From NCBI GenBank assembly GCA_902779395.1, contig CACZBK010000002.1, positions 113,647 through 177,646 of the forward strand: 64,000 bases of DNA. Reading direction: 5' to 3'. The number at the start of each line of letters is the position of its first letter. The stretch's first letter is position 1. Below the pieces are notes generated by a model, which worked only from the letters and a program-made list of their open reading frames with translations, was not told the DNA's origin and made no database searches. This document shows positions 51,476 through 60,561 of the stretch, in pieces. The translations under genes were made by a program, and so were the position numbers. Source of the DNA: an uncultured Lachnospiraceae bacterium (lineage in GTDB: Bacteria > Bacillota > Clostridia > Lachnospirales > Lachnospiraceae).

Positions 51476-52483
51476 ATGAAGGAATTCCGCTTAGACCTCT
51501 GGAAAAAAGAAGAATACACCTACGAAGCCGCTTACGGCTTCATGCCCAACATACACGCCTATCTGCACGAGGAGGATGATACTCCCCGCAAATGCATGGT
51601 GATGGTGCCCGGGGGCGGTTACTGCATGCTGGCTCCCCACGAAGGCGAGCTTCCCGCAATGGAGTATTACCGCATGGGCCTTAATGTATTCGTGCTCACA
51701 TATACAAACGACATAACCATGTGCGTTCCCTTAAAGCGCCAGCCCATGGAGGATATATCAAGGGCAGTGCGTCTTATAAGAAAGAACGCAAAAGAATATA
51801 ATATCTCACCCGATAAGCTCCTGATCTGCGGCTTCTCCGCAGGCGGTCATGTGTGCGGCAGCCTTATCACTCATTTTGATGACATCACAGATCCGGATGC
51901 GGAGCTTGATAAGATAAGCAACCGTCCCGACGCTGCCATACTCTGCTACCCCGTGCTCACCTCCGGAAAATATACGCATATCTATTCCATGCAGGCGCTG
52001 CTCGGATATGAGCCCGGCGAAGAAGAGCTGGATTATTTCTCCTGCGAAAAACATGTTAAGGAAAACACCCCTCCCTGCTTCCTATGGCAGGCTGTGGATG
52101 ATGACGTGGTACCTGTTGAGAATACCTATCTCTTTGCAAAGGCACTTAAGGAAAAAAACATCCCTTATGCGCAATATGTATTTCCAAAAGGAGGACACGG
52201 TATTTCCACGGCAAGCGATGAGCTCTTCAAAGGCTGGCACGGCGGTGAATACGTATGCGAACAGCTCGGCAAAGCTCTTGAGCATATAAAGGACGGTACC
52301 TGCGTTAACATGAACGAGCGCCGCCAGAAAGAATTGAACGAACAGTTCTTCCCCGCAGAAAAAAAAGAACAGGATGTTCCTGCTCCTTTTAACAATACAG
52401 ATGATAAGGAATTCGTGAATCCTTTTGAAGACGTAAAATGCTGGGTGGAACTTTCAAGGGTCTGGTTCAGCCGCTTCCTGTAA
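51476..52483 (+). CDS. Alpha/beta hydrolase, carbohydrate esterase-like (BD-FAE family)
   Basis: A 335-residue cytoplasmic esterase. It has MVPGGGYCML as the oxyanion loop, GFSAGGHVCG as the nucleophile elbow (about 120), Asp in DDDVVPVENT (about 207) and His in GGHGIS (about 241), a complete triad as in acetyl-xylan esterases. Either the ATG at 51470 or that at 51476 could start; the second is spaced better from GGAAGG. Its last 30 bases overlap the tail of the opposing lipoprotein gene. Confidence 0.87.
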   Translation: MKEFRLDLWKKEEYTYEAAYGFMPNIHAYLHEEDDTPRKCMVMVPGGGYCMLAPHEGELPAMEYYRMGLNVFVLTYTNDITMCVPLKRQPMEDISRAVRLIRKNAKEYNISPDKLLICGFSAGGHVCGSLITHFDDITDPDAELDKISNRPDAAILCYPVLTSGKYTHIYSMQALLGYEPGEEELDYFSCEKHVKENTPPCFLWQAVDDDVVPVENTYLFAKALKEKNIPYAQYVFPKGGHGISTASDELFKGWHGGEYVCEQLGKALEHIKDGTCVNMNERRQKELNEQFFPAEKKEQDVPAPFNNTDDKEFVNPFEDVKCWVELSRVWFSRFL

Positions 52484-54742
52484 AAGCTCTCCGAACTTTT
52501 CTTTAAGAATATCGTATGACTGCTTGAGCCGCTCGTGATAGTGCGGCTCATTCCAGTTATCCCAGCTGTAGGGCTGCATGGTGCTGCAGGCTCCGTTACT
52601 GCCCAGGCCCAGCCATATCTCATCCACATGCTCGCCATACAGCTCATCGGCTTCCCAGAAATCACCTTCCACTTCCTTCGAACTGGGATCCCTGAAGCTT
52701 AAAAGCCCCCATGCCAGGCGCACTTCTATAAAGTCGTCACCGTACATCATATCTGCAAGCGAATCATAATCCTCCGAAGCCGGGTTTGCATTACCGTAAC
52801 GCAGAAGCCCGCTGTCCATTCTCTCCGCATCGCGCCATTCCTCGGTGGTGGGTATCCACTGGGTACGGTTCATGCACAGATATATGGGAACGAATTCAGA
52901 CGACTCCGGATCATCATAACCCGTGATATCCAGCTTGTTATCATACTGTCCGAAGGTAAAGGCATATCGGTCGTAGTAACGGTGCACCAGTAAAGTGCTG
53001 TCTTCTTTACCGTTTAAGCAGAGCACAAAATCCGCATCACGATCAAGCGGCGTGGAATTAAAAGAAGCATATCCCGAAAGCGGCGTGATATCAAAAGGTA
53101 TCATTATCCTGGCCTTGCCGTAGGAGCGGGCATTCGTTTTCGGAAGGGCTCCCTTTCCTTTAACACAGATGTAAAAATATCGCTCATCCTGCTGAACAAA
53201 AAGCTTTAAGCCGTCGTATTCGACAAGGGGCGTCTGCCCCTCCCAGTCTTCGAAATCTCCGTCGATCAGCACTTTCATCCGTGTGTCTCCGGGATCAAAG
53301 CTCAGTATGCCGAAGTTCTGCTCGCTGGTCTGTATGTCGCTCCAGTACGCACGGCGGTCGGAATCGGTATAATCCATGGTATTCCAGGTACGTTTGAACC
53401 ACTCATCCTGCCATGCAAATATAAGCCCGCCGCAGTACCCGCAGTCATAAATATCCTGAGCCATATCCGCAAGGGCTTCGCCCTGCTCTTTTTCCGATAA
53501 ATGCCCCTGATCGTAATGGTTAAAAGGATTCTGGTGCGTGCAGCCGCGTGAGGTGGGCACGCCGAACTCAGCCACCATCACAGGTATATCATGAATGCTC
53601 ATAAGCTGCTTTAAATATGCCTTGTAGGTATTTACCTTACCGTTCTTATCTTTAGCCGTAAGGCCGTCTTCCAGCATCATGAAATCGGGGTAATACGGAT
53701 ACACGTGATAGCTTGCGAATACCCCGGGCGCGAAACGCTCCGTGGGCTTAATATGCTCCACATTAATCTCCACGGCGTCTTCCATCTCAAACAAAGGCTC
53801 CGCAGGATGTGGCAGTTCATCGGCTGTGGGCCAGTTCGACCAGCTCACGGGGCGTACCATGCCGTACTTTTCCGCCTCATACTTAATGGTCTCATCACCC
53901 AGCTCACAAAGAAATGCGTGAAAAGCATCCGTGCCCTCTGTTGTAAGATATTCTCCCTTATAGCTGTGTTTATCGGGATACAGGTCGTTTGTGGTACCCA
54001 CGAAATAGGCATCCGATTCGATACCCAGTATCCAGCCTATCACATAATCGGAAACATCCGCCTTATAAGTACCGCTTGCGCGGCCCGGGCGTTCCTCTAT
54101 CACGCAGTCGCCGTGTATTATATCTATCTGCTCCTTTGCTTCACCAAGGGCATAATCCAGCACATCATAAGCATCACCGGTCTCGGCTATCTTATCCTCA
54201 TCGTACCATACGCCCATCAGCAGATAGAGCTTATCTGTATTTTTTGCATTGTACTCAAAGAAAGCTTCGTAGAATTCCGGCTTCATCGTAGTATAGATAC
54301 GTATGCAGTTGCAGTTCATGGCTGCTATCTCGTCAAACCAGCGGCTGTAGGCTTCCTTTGTTATCCCCAGCTCTCCGGGGAAAAATCCCGGCGTACCGGA
54401 GCCGATATTCACACCGTTTAAATAGGTGGGTACAAAGCTGCTGCCGTCGTATACAGCCAGATATTTCCCTTCGGTCTTATACGCATAGCTCAAGCCGCTC
54501 TTATCATCGGTATAAACACTTTGAGGAGCCACCTGCACAACAGGCGGCTCCTCAGGGATCTTTTCTTCAACGATCTCCTCTGCTATCTCCGCTATAAGCT
54601 CATCCTCCGATACCACATCCATGCTGATAACGGGGATATCTCCCTCCGTCTTCTCATAGGTTTTTTCCTTAGACTGCGGAAGGGTACAGGAACTCAGCAG
54701 AAGAGCTGATATTAATGTTATGGTGATACTTTTATGCTTCAT
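52454..54742 (-). CDS. Secreted lipoprotein with TIM-barrel glycosidase-like domain
   Basis: A 762-residue lipoprotein. The lipobox LLSSC puts the lipidated Cys at residue 19, followed by an acidic spacer (residues 25-70). The barrel domain starts at YLNGVNIGSGTPGFFP. Candidate catalytic residues are in GWILGIESD and MVAEFGVPTSRG; LIFAWQDEWFKRTW closes the domain. The C-terminal 250 residues resemble a beta-sandwich. It is the only exported glycan-active protein of this region and could attack a polysaccharide at the cell surface. It is the last gene of the minus operon galM-DUF5711-GH26-lipoprotein. Confidence 0.75.
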   Translation of the reverse strand: MKHKSITITLISALLLSSCTLPQSKEKTYEKTEGDIPVISMDVVSEDELIAEIAEEIVEEKIPEEPPVVQVAPQSVYTDDKSGLSYAYKTEGKYLAVYDGSSFVPTYLNGVNIGSGTPGFFPGELGITKEAYSRWFDEIAAMNCNCIRIYTTMKPEFYEAFFEYNAKNTDKLYLLMGVWYDEDKIAETGDAYDVLDYALGEAKEQIDIIHGDCVIEERPGRASGTYKADVSDYVIGWILGIESDAYFVGTTNDLYPDKHSYKGEYLTTEGTDAFHAFLCELGDETIKYEAEKYGMVRPVSWSNWPTADELPHPAEPLFEMEDAVEINVEHIKPTERFAPGVFASYHVYPYYPDFMMLEDGLTAKDKNGKVNTYKAYLKQLMSIHDIPVMVAEFGVPTSRGCTHQNPFNHYDQGHLSEKEQGEALADMAQDIYDCGYCGGLIFAWQDEWFKRTWNTMDYTDSDRRAYWSDIQTSEQNFGILSFDPGDTRMKVLIDGDFEDWEGQTPLVEYDGLKLFVQQDERYFYICVKGKGALPKTNARSYGKARIMIPFDITPLSGYASFNSTPLDRDADFVLCLNGKEDSTLLVHRYYDRYAFTFGQYDNKLDITGYDDPESSEFVPIYLCMNRTQWIPTTEEWRDAERMDSGLLRYGNANPASEDYDSLADMMYGDDFIEVRLAWGLLSFRDPSSKEVEGDFWEADELYGEHVDEIWLGLGSNGACSTMQPYSWDNWNEPHYHERLKQSYDILKEKFGELLQEAAEPDP

Positions 54743-54758
54743 TATCCTTCAGTAAAGA

Positions 54759-55706
54759 TCAGTCTCCGTCGTTTAAAGCATAGCTGCTGCCATACACGGC
54801 CTTTAATCTCTCATTTGTATTGAACTTCTGTCCCACTATGAACTCCCTCGACCAGGTCATGAAATATGCCCAGGGCACGCGGGACTTTTCAAGTATCGAA
54901 AGATCGGGCAGATAGCCTATCTCTGCCAGAGCAGCCACTTTGTTCTTAGTGGTATTGTTCACCAGTTCTTCGTATTCATCCTTATAATCGGTAGGTTTAT
55001 ATTCCGGGAGGTAGATATCGATGGATATGACATCCACTTTATCATCCCCTGGATAAGCCTCCGGCGTCTTGGCATTCCACACCCACAAAAGATTATCAAG
55101 ATGCTTCTCATTAACGTAATAGTCAAACATCAGCTTATACAGCTCCATGGCTACCACGGGGCCCTTCGATCCCCACCAGAACCATGTTCCGTCGGATTCA
55201 TGGAAGGGTCTCCACAAAACGGGTATATCCTCATCACAGAAAGGCTTGAGAAGATCCGCTATCACATCCATATCATGATAGAAAGCCTTTCTCTCCGGCG
55301 TTCCTTCTTCCAGGACCTTTTCGGGATCAAAGCTCGTATGTTCCGTGTAGAAGCTCTTATCACTTCCGTACATCGGCGAAAACCAGTGAAAACTGAAGGT
55401 AAGTATGCCGCCTTTATCGGATCTCGCCCAGTCCATTGCGGTCTTTAAAGTACCGCGGTTATCATATACTTCCTTTAAGCATTCAAAAGAAGATTCTTCA
55501 TAATCGATGTTCGGAGAGTACGAGAGCAGCTCAAAACCCCGCAGTTTCGGGCGTTTTCCTGTCTTATCAAAGATATGGCCTATCTCCTCCATATCCTTGG
55601 TCTGGGTATGCTGTCCCGTGATGATCTTCTTTCCTGCCACATCACACAGATATGACAGCAGCTCTTTTGCGCCTTTGGTGGCATTCCTGTTCACAGCTGT
55701 CTGCAT
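54759..55706 (-). CDS. GH26 beta-mannanase-like hydrolase (cytoplasmic)
   Basis: A 315-residue GH26 enzyme. GKKIITGQHT at the start and the acid/base motif LWRPFHESDGTWFWW (Glu near 169) are diagnostic, and the nucleophile is in ALAEIGYLP (about 258). Members cut beta-1,4-mannan or related linkages. The absence of a signal peptide indicates action on imported oligosaccharides. Spacing of 13-16 bases to both neighbours supports an operon. Confidence 0.9.
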   Translation of the reverse strand: MQTAVNRNATKGAKELLSYLCDVAGKKIITGQHTQTKDMEEIGHIFDKTGKRPKLRGFELLSYSPNIDYEESSFECLKEVYDNRGTLKTAMDWARSDKGGILTFSFHWFSPMYGSDKSFYTEHTSFDPEKVLEEGTPERKAFYHDMDVIADLLKPFCDEDIPVLWRPFHESDGTWFWWGSKGPVVAMELYKLMFDYYVNEKHLDNLLWVWNAKTPEAYPGDDKVDVISIDIYLPEYKPTDYKDEYEELVNNTTKNKVAALAEIGYLPDLSILEKSRVPWAYFMTWSREFIVGQKFNTNERLKAVYGSSYALNDGD

Positions 55707-55719
55707 AACCTTACCTCCG

Positions 55720-56919
55720 TTAATTTAACCTTACATTCTTGATCCCTGCATCGGTCACCAGCACAAAGGTTTCCGGACTGCTGCCGGGCAGGCACAGATA
55801 TACAGAATCCTCAAAATCCCCTTTGTATTTGAGCATACCCTTTGTGGTATAGATCTCGCAGGAAGATGAGTTATATATTATTATCCTGTCTCCGGAAAAA
55901 CGTATCTCCTTATAGTCCACATCAAAATGTATGCTGCAGTCAAGCTCACCTTTGCGGTTATAAACGTCACATACATATTTGCTGCTGCCGCCTTCATCGT
56001 AATACACAAGTCCCACGCGGCCGTTGCCGTGATATACGCTCCTTACCTCTCCGGAGATCCTGTTCTCGCTCACGGCAGTGGGCGTTTCGGAACCTTCATA
56101 GAACATCACCCTGTCGTTGGCTACGGCAAAGGCGGTACCGTTATCAAGGAATTCCACCATGGGCACCAGCTCTGAAGGGTACTCATGGCCGCTGACCAGA
56201 TTATCGGTCTCGTTCTTTCCCACCTCGCCGAAATTATAGAAAGCCACACGGCTGGTGATCTGTCCGTTATCCACATACAGAAACGAGATGCCCACGAGCC
56301 TGCCGTTGTCGGAAATGCCTATGGCTGAAGGGTATCCGCTGCGTGACATGGTGGTACGGAAATATGATATGGGTGTACCGTCGTGATAATACAGATAAAC
56401 CGGAGTAGTGGTGGTATCATCGAGCACTGCTGCCACCACGCCGCCTGCGGAAAGCCGTATCATCTGTACCGGAGAGGGTGTAGCTATCTCACCTATGGGA
56501 CCGCTCCTGTCATAGATATATACATTGCGTCCGCCGCGGTCGGCCACGGCCACGTAATCGCCGCGCACTTCCACCATGGGATCCTGCATCACATAAGAAA
56601 AGCTCCACAGATCCACGCCCTTTGAAGCGGTACAGTGTATACCGTCGGAGCTGTATGAGATAAAATCATTGCCGTAAGGAAGTATGGTGGCTTCACCAGT
56701 GGGCTTCCAGTCCACCACTGCCATTACTTCCATGGTCTCGTATACCTTGTTTATATATTTGTACACAAAAACAGCTCCCGCCACAAGCAGCACGGCTATG
56801 ACGGACAGGATGATGATCACCCTGCGCGCCTTAAGCCTTGCACGCTTCCGGCGGAATTGTTCCATGTCGACTACATTATTTTCTTTTTGCGCCTCTTCAT
56901 GGTGCTTTTTATCTGACAT
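55720..56919 (-). CDS. DUF5711-like membrane-anchored beta-propeller protein
   Basis: A 399-residue protein with a charged cytoplasmic N-terminus (DMEQFRRKRARLKARR), one membrane helix (about 33-55) and an external domain of repeated four-strand units (YVAVADRGGRNVYIYDRSG, VGLVYYDEGGSSKYVCD) suggesting a beta-propeller. The family is common in Clostridia; its function is unknown. It sits between galM and the GH26 gene with 8 and 13 base gaps. Confidence 0.8.
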   Translation of the reverse strand: MSDKKHHEEAQKENNVVDMEQFRRKRARLKARRVIIILSVIAVLLVAGAVFVYKYINKVYETMEVMAVVDWKPTGEATILPYGNDFISYSSDGIHCTASKGVDLWSFSYVMQDPMVEVRGDYVAVADRGGRNVYIYDRSGPIGEIATPSPVQMIRLSAGGVVAAVLDDTTTTPVYLYYHDGTPISYFRTTMSRSGYPSAIGISDNGRLVGISFLYVDNGQITSRVAFYNFGEVGKNETDNLVSGHEYPSELVPMVEFLDNGTAFAVANDRVMFYEGSETPTAVSENRISGEVRSVYHGNGRVGLVYYDEGGSSKYVCDVYNRKGELDCSIHFDVDYKEIRFSGDRIIIYNSSSCEIYTTKGMLKYKGDFEDSVYLCLPGSSPETFVLVTDAGIKNVRLN

Positions 56920-56927
56920 TACATTCC

Positions 56928-57974
56928 TTACCAGTCAAACTGATATATCGTAGTGGTATGGTATTCCTTATCCGGTCCGAATACGGGCTTGATGAACTCC
57001 TCACGGTTTGCACTGTCGGGATAATACTGGGTCTCCAGACAGAAGCCCTTTCTGGGCATGTTGGGGAAATTGTTCTTTCCTTTGTTCTTTCCGATGCAGT
57101 TGCCTGCATAGAACTGCACGCCGGGAAGATCGCTGTATACTTTCATGCTGCGGCCGGTCTTGGGATCGCTCACCTCTGCGATAAGCTTCTTCTTTCCATT
57201 GTATCCATCCACGCAGTAGTTATGGTCATAGCCCTTCACCAGCTTGAGCTGCTTAAAGTCCTGATCGATATCCTTTCCTATCTTCTTGGGCTTTCTGAAA
57301 TCCATGGGCGTGCCTTCAACAGAAGGAAGGTTGCCGGTAGGTATAGCCTCAGCATCCACTTCGGTATATCTCGAAGCATTGATGGTGAGTATATGGTCAT
57401 GGATGCTCTCCGATGCGGGACCCTGAAGGTTGAAATATGAATGGTTCGTCATATTGATCACGGTATCCTTATCAGATGTTGCGGAATAATCGATCTTAAG
57501 CTCATTCTTATCGGTAAGGGTATAGGTCACGGTAACATCCATGTTTCCGGGATGTCCCATCTCGCCGTTCTTTTTCTTAAGGCTTAAGCTCACGCTGTTC
57601 TTTCCTGCCACCGCGCTCCATATACGCTTGTGGAAACCAAAGTCTTTATCGCTGTGAAGATTATTGGCCTTATGATCGTTTACGGGCAGCTGGACCTTTT
57701 TACCGTTCACCTTGTAAGTACCGCCCTTGGTACGGTTGGCGATGGGGCCCACCGTAGCACCGAAAAAGCTGCCGTTCTTAAAATACATCCACAGCTTGTC
57801 GTAACCAAGCACCACATCCACTGCGCGGCCCTTCTTATCGGGAACGAAGAGATTCTTAAGGATGGCACCGTAAGTGATCACTTCCGCACGCATACCGTTT
57901 TTGTTGGTGATAGTATAGCATTCCACTTCTTTTCCATCAGGGGTAGTACCGAAGATGCTCTTTTCTACTGACAT
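56928..57974 (-). CDS. galM: Aldose 1-epimerase (galactose mutarotase)
   Basis: A 348-residue mutarotase that interconverts alpha and beta anomers of aldoses. It starts at the ATG at 57974 (MSVEKSIFG) with AGGAGG eight bases upstream. Catalytic residues are visible as His in TNHSYFNLQG (about 176) and Glu in GFCLETQYYPDS (about 311); NNLHSDKDFGFHKRIW is also typical. It follows recR by 16 bases and opens the carbohydrate half of this long minus-strand run. Confidence 0.92.
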   Translation of the reverse strand: MSVEKSIFGTTPDGKEVECYTITNKNGMRAEVITYGAILKNLFVPDKKGRAVDVVLGYDKLWMYFKNGSFFGATVGPIANRTKGGTYKVNGKKVQLPVNDHKANNLHSDKDFGFHKRIWSAVAGKNSVSLSLKKKNGEMGHPGNMDVTVTYTLTDKNELKIDYSATSDKDTVINMTNHSYFNLQGPASESIHDHILTINASRYTEVDAEAIPTGNLPSVEGTPMDFRKPKKIGKDIDQDFKQLKLVKGYDHNYCVDGYNGKKKLIAEVSDPKTGRSMKVYSDLPGVQFYAGNCIGKNKGKNNFPNMPRKGFCLETQYYPDSANREEFIKPVFGPDKEYHTTTIYQFDW

Positions 57975-57990
57975 GTTTTTTTCCTCCTGT

Positions 57991-58587
57991 TTATATCTCA
58001 GTCCGTCCTTCAAAGGCACGGAGCAGCGTTACTTCATCAATATACTCCAGGTCACCGCCAACGGGTACGCCGCTGGCTATGCGGGTCACCTTTATGCCCG
58101 CCGGTTTTATGAGCTTGCTTATGTACATGGCTGTGGTCTCGCCTTCAAGCGAAGAATTGGTGGCGATTATCACTTCATCCACATCCCCTTTGAGCCGTTC
58201 GATAAGCTCTTTTAATTTGATATCCGAAGGCCCTATGCCGTTCATCGGGGATATCGCCCCGTGAAGCACATGGTAGACCCCGCCGTACTTTCCGGTCTTT
58301 TCGTATGCGGCCAGATCCCTTGGATTCTCCACTACCATTATCATCTTATGATCCCGCTTGGGATTGGAACAGATGGGGCAGTATTCCGCATCTGTAAGGG
58401 TACAGCACTCCGCACAGTACCTGGCTTTTTCCTTAGCGGATATTATGCTGTCCGATAAGCGCCTGACCCGGTCGAGCGGAAGATTGATGATATGAAAAGC
58501 CATGCGTTCCGCAGACTTTTTTCCTATACCCGGCAGGGCGGCAAGCTCCTCCACCAGCCGGTTTATATCCGCGCTGTAGTATTCCAT
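57991..58587 (-). CDS. recR: Recombination mediator RecR
   Basis: A 198-residue DNA-repair protein that works with RecO/RecF in loading RecA. It has the helix-hairpin-helix [14 protein letters not shown] (about 18-31), a four-cysteine zinc finger (CAECC and CPIC), and a TOPRIM domain with VVENPRDL and [16 protein letters not shown]. Standard length and standard position after dnaX and ybaB. Confidence 0.96.
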   Translation of the reverse strand: MEYYSADINRLVEELAALPGIGKKSAERMAFHIINLPLDRVRRLSDSIISAKEKARYCAECCTLTDAEYCPICSNPKRDHKMIMVVENPRDLAAYEKTGKYGGVYHVLHGAISPMNGIGPSDIKLKELIERLKGDVDEVIIATNSSLEGETTAMYISKLIKPAGIKVTRIASGVPVGGDLEYIDEVTLLRAFEGRTEI

Positions 58588-58593
58588 GATGCT

Positions 58594-58932
58594 TTAGAAA
58601 GGCAGGTTGAGTCCGGATGAAATGCCTCTCATCAGCTCGTCGCTCTCTGTCTCGGCCTGGTTGATGGCCTCGTTCACGGCAGCGATGATCATGTCCTGGA
58701 GCATCTCCACATCATCGGGATCCACTGCATCGGGAGAGATGGTGAGCTTAGTGAGCACCTTCTTTCCGGTAACGGTAGCTTCCACTGCACCGCCGCCGCT
58801 GCTGGCGCTGTACTCCTTCTCCTCAAGCTCCTTCTGCTTTTCCTCCATCTGACGCTGCATGCGCTGGGCCTGCTTCATCAGATTGTTCATATTGCCCGGC
58901 ATTCCCACGCCGTAAGTCCCCTTTCTTGCCAT
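58594..58932 (-). CDS. YbaB/EbfC family nucleoid-associated protein
   Basis: A 112-residue DNA-binding protein with the typical MNNLMKQAQRMQRQMEEKQ helix, a Gly-rich turn (ASSGGGAVEATVTG) and a C-terminal helix. Sits between dnaX and recR as in most bacteria. GAGAGGAG precedes the ATG; six bases separate it from recR. Confidence 0.94.
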   Translation of the reverse strand: MARKGTYGVGMPGNMNNLMKQAQRMQRQMEEKQKELEEKEYSASSGGGAVEATVTGKKVLTKLTISPDAVDPDDVEMLQDMIIAAVNEAINQAETESDELMRGISSGLNLPF

Positions 58933-59001
58933 GTTAAATCTCCTCTCATCTTATTGTTATATCCCCTGCATGCGCCGGGGATGAAATTACTTTAAAGATC
59001 T

Positions 59002-60561
59002 TTATTCCAGATCGTAATGTATGTTCAGTATGGCTTCCAGATCAGCATACTGGCTGCCGAAATCCTCTTTCCTGTCGTAGCAGGTAAGATCAAATTCCAC
59101 TTCCTTTTCCACATGCTCATTAAGCAGTGCTTTTAATTCTTCCATATAGCCGTCTTCCACGGTCTTTACAAGCACCGCATCGTCAAGGCATATGAGCAGC
59201 ACTCCGCTCTCATTCATGGAGGGTTTTGATCTGGCCAGGATACCTTTCAGCAGATGTTCCGCCTTACCGATTATCACCGGCCAGTCCCTTACTATCTGCT
59301 GTATATCCTCAGGTACTGCCCGGGACAGAGCTATCTTTTTTTTTTCGGGTGCGGCAGGTGCCGCTTCATTATAATACACAGGCGCCGTGGCAGGAATACC
59401 GTTTTCCAGTTTTTTCTCAAGCTCCTTTACCCTTTGAAGGAGCGCCGATATATCCGTATCCATCTGGGGCCGCATAAGCCGTATCAGATGTGTCTCGAGC
59501 ATTATGCGCTTTTGTGTGGCATAGCGAAGAGTCTGTAAAAGCTCCGAAAATACTTTTATATAACGGAGGATCGAATCCATATCAAGCTGCGCAGCCTCTT
59601 CCTTAAGGAGCTTTAAGTTATCCGAGGATACATTAAGTACCTCCTCCATATCAGCCCCGTCGGAAGCCTTAAGCAGCATGATATTTCGCAGATACCACAG
59701 ATAATCCGTAACGAACTGGCTTATCTCACGGCCCTGCATCACCACATCTTCCACCGTATCCATTGCCGCGCTCACGTTCCCGCTCATAACGGCTCTGGTA
59801 AGGCGGCTGAACACCTCCGTATCCACAGCACCCAGTATATCGAGCACTTTATCATAAGTGAGTACTTCGCCGAAGTTAAAGGCCATGCACTGGTCTAAAA
59901 GGCTCAAGCCGTCACGCATGGAACCGTCGGCAGCCCTTGCCACATAGGATATGGCCTTATCCTCTACCTCAACGCCTTCAGCATCCGTAAGCTCCTTCAT
60001 GCGCGCCGCTATGGTCTTTATATCGATGCGCTTAAAATCATAGCGCTGGCAGCGGCTTAAGATAGTGATGGGCAGCTTGGCCGGGTCGGTTGTAGCCAGT
60101 ATAAAGATAACATAGGCGGGCGGTTCCTCAAGCGTCTTTAAAAGGGCATTGGAAGCACCGGTCGAGAGCATGTGCGCCTCATCCAGTATGTATACCTTAT
60201 ACCTGCCCTCCACCGGAGGATAGCTGACCTCGTCTATGATGGTCCTTATATCATCCACGCTGTTGTTCGATGCCGCATCCAGTTCCGATACATTTAAGCT
60301 GTTACCGGCTGCTATGGCTTTGCACATCTCACATTCGCCGCAGGGACTGCCGTCCTCTAAGGGACTTGAGCAGTTCACTGCTCTTGCCATTATCTTTGCA
60401 ACTGTGGTCTTTCCCGTTCCCCTGGTGCCGCAGAACAGATATGCATGCCCCAGGCGGTTCATCTTCAGCTGATTCTTAAGCGTTGTTACTATATGATCCT
60501 GCCCCTTTACGTCCGAAAAGCCGCGGGGCCTGAATTTCCTGTATAAAGCTGTGTAAGACAT
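59002..60561 (-). CDS. dnaX: DNA polymerase III subunit gamma/tau
   Basis: A 519-residue clamp-loader ATPase. It has Walker A GTRGTGKTT (about 45-53), the zinc cysteines NCSSP and CGECEMC, Walker B DEAHMLS (about 126) and sensor ATTDPAKLP. After domain III (about residue 375) comes a tau-specific C-terminus. At codons about 405-408 an A10 run followed by G occurs (GAA AAA AAA AAG), a possible slippage or frameshift site producing a shorter gamma form. It starts immediately after the pfkA stop (TAAATG). Confidence 0.95.
   Translation of the reverse strand: MSYTALYRKFRPRGFSDVKGQDHIVTTLKNQLKMNRLGHAYLFCGTRGTGKTTVAKIMARAVNCSSPLEDGSPCGECEMCKAIAAGNSLNVSELDAASNNSVDDIRTIIDEVSYPPVEGRYKVYILDEAHMLSTGASNALLKTLEEPPAYVIFILATTDPAKLPITILSRCQRYDFKRIDIKTIAARMKELTDAEGVEVEDKAISYVARAADGSMRDGLSLLDQCMAFNFGEVLTYDKVLDILGAVDTEVFSRLTRAVMSGNVSAAMDTVEDVVMQGREISQFVTDYLWYLRNIMLLKASDGADMEEVLNVSSDNLKLLKEEAAQLDMDSILRYIKVFSELLQTLRYATQKRIMLETHLIRLMRPQMDTDISALLQRVKELEKKLENGIPATAPVYYNEAAPAAPEKKKIALSRAVPEDIQQIVRDWPVIIGKAEHLLKGILARSKPSMNESGVLLICLDDAVLVKTVEDGYMEELKALLNEHVEKEVEFDLTCYDRKEDFGSQYADLEAILNIHYDLE
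59316..59345 (-). promoter_or_regulatory. Candidate dnaX slippage/frameshift signal
   Basis: The message carries ten A residues (59345-59336) then G, containing the heptamer A AAA AAG in the same register as the E. coli dnaX frameshift site. Six bases later CTGTC and GGCAG can pair (59328-59316). Reading in the -1 frame stops after about ten more codons, and in the +1 frame almost at once. Confidence 0.55.
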
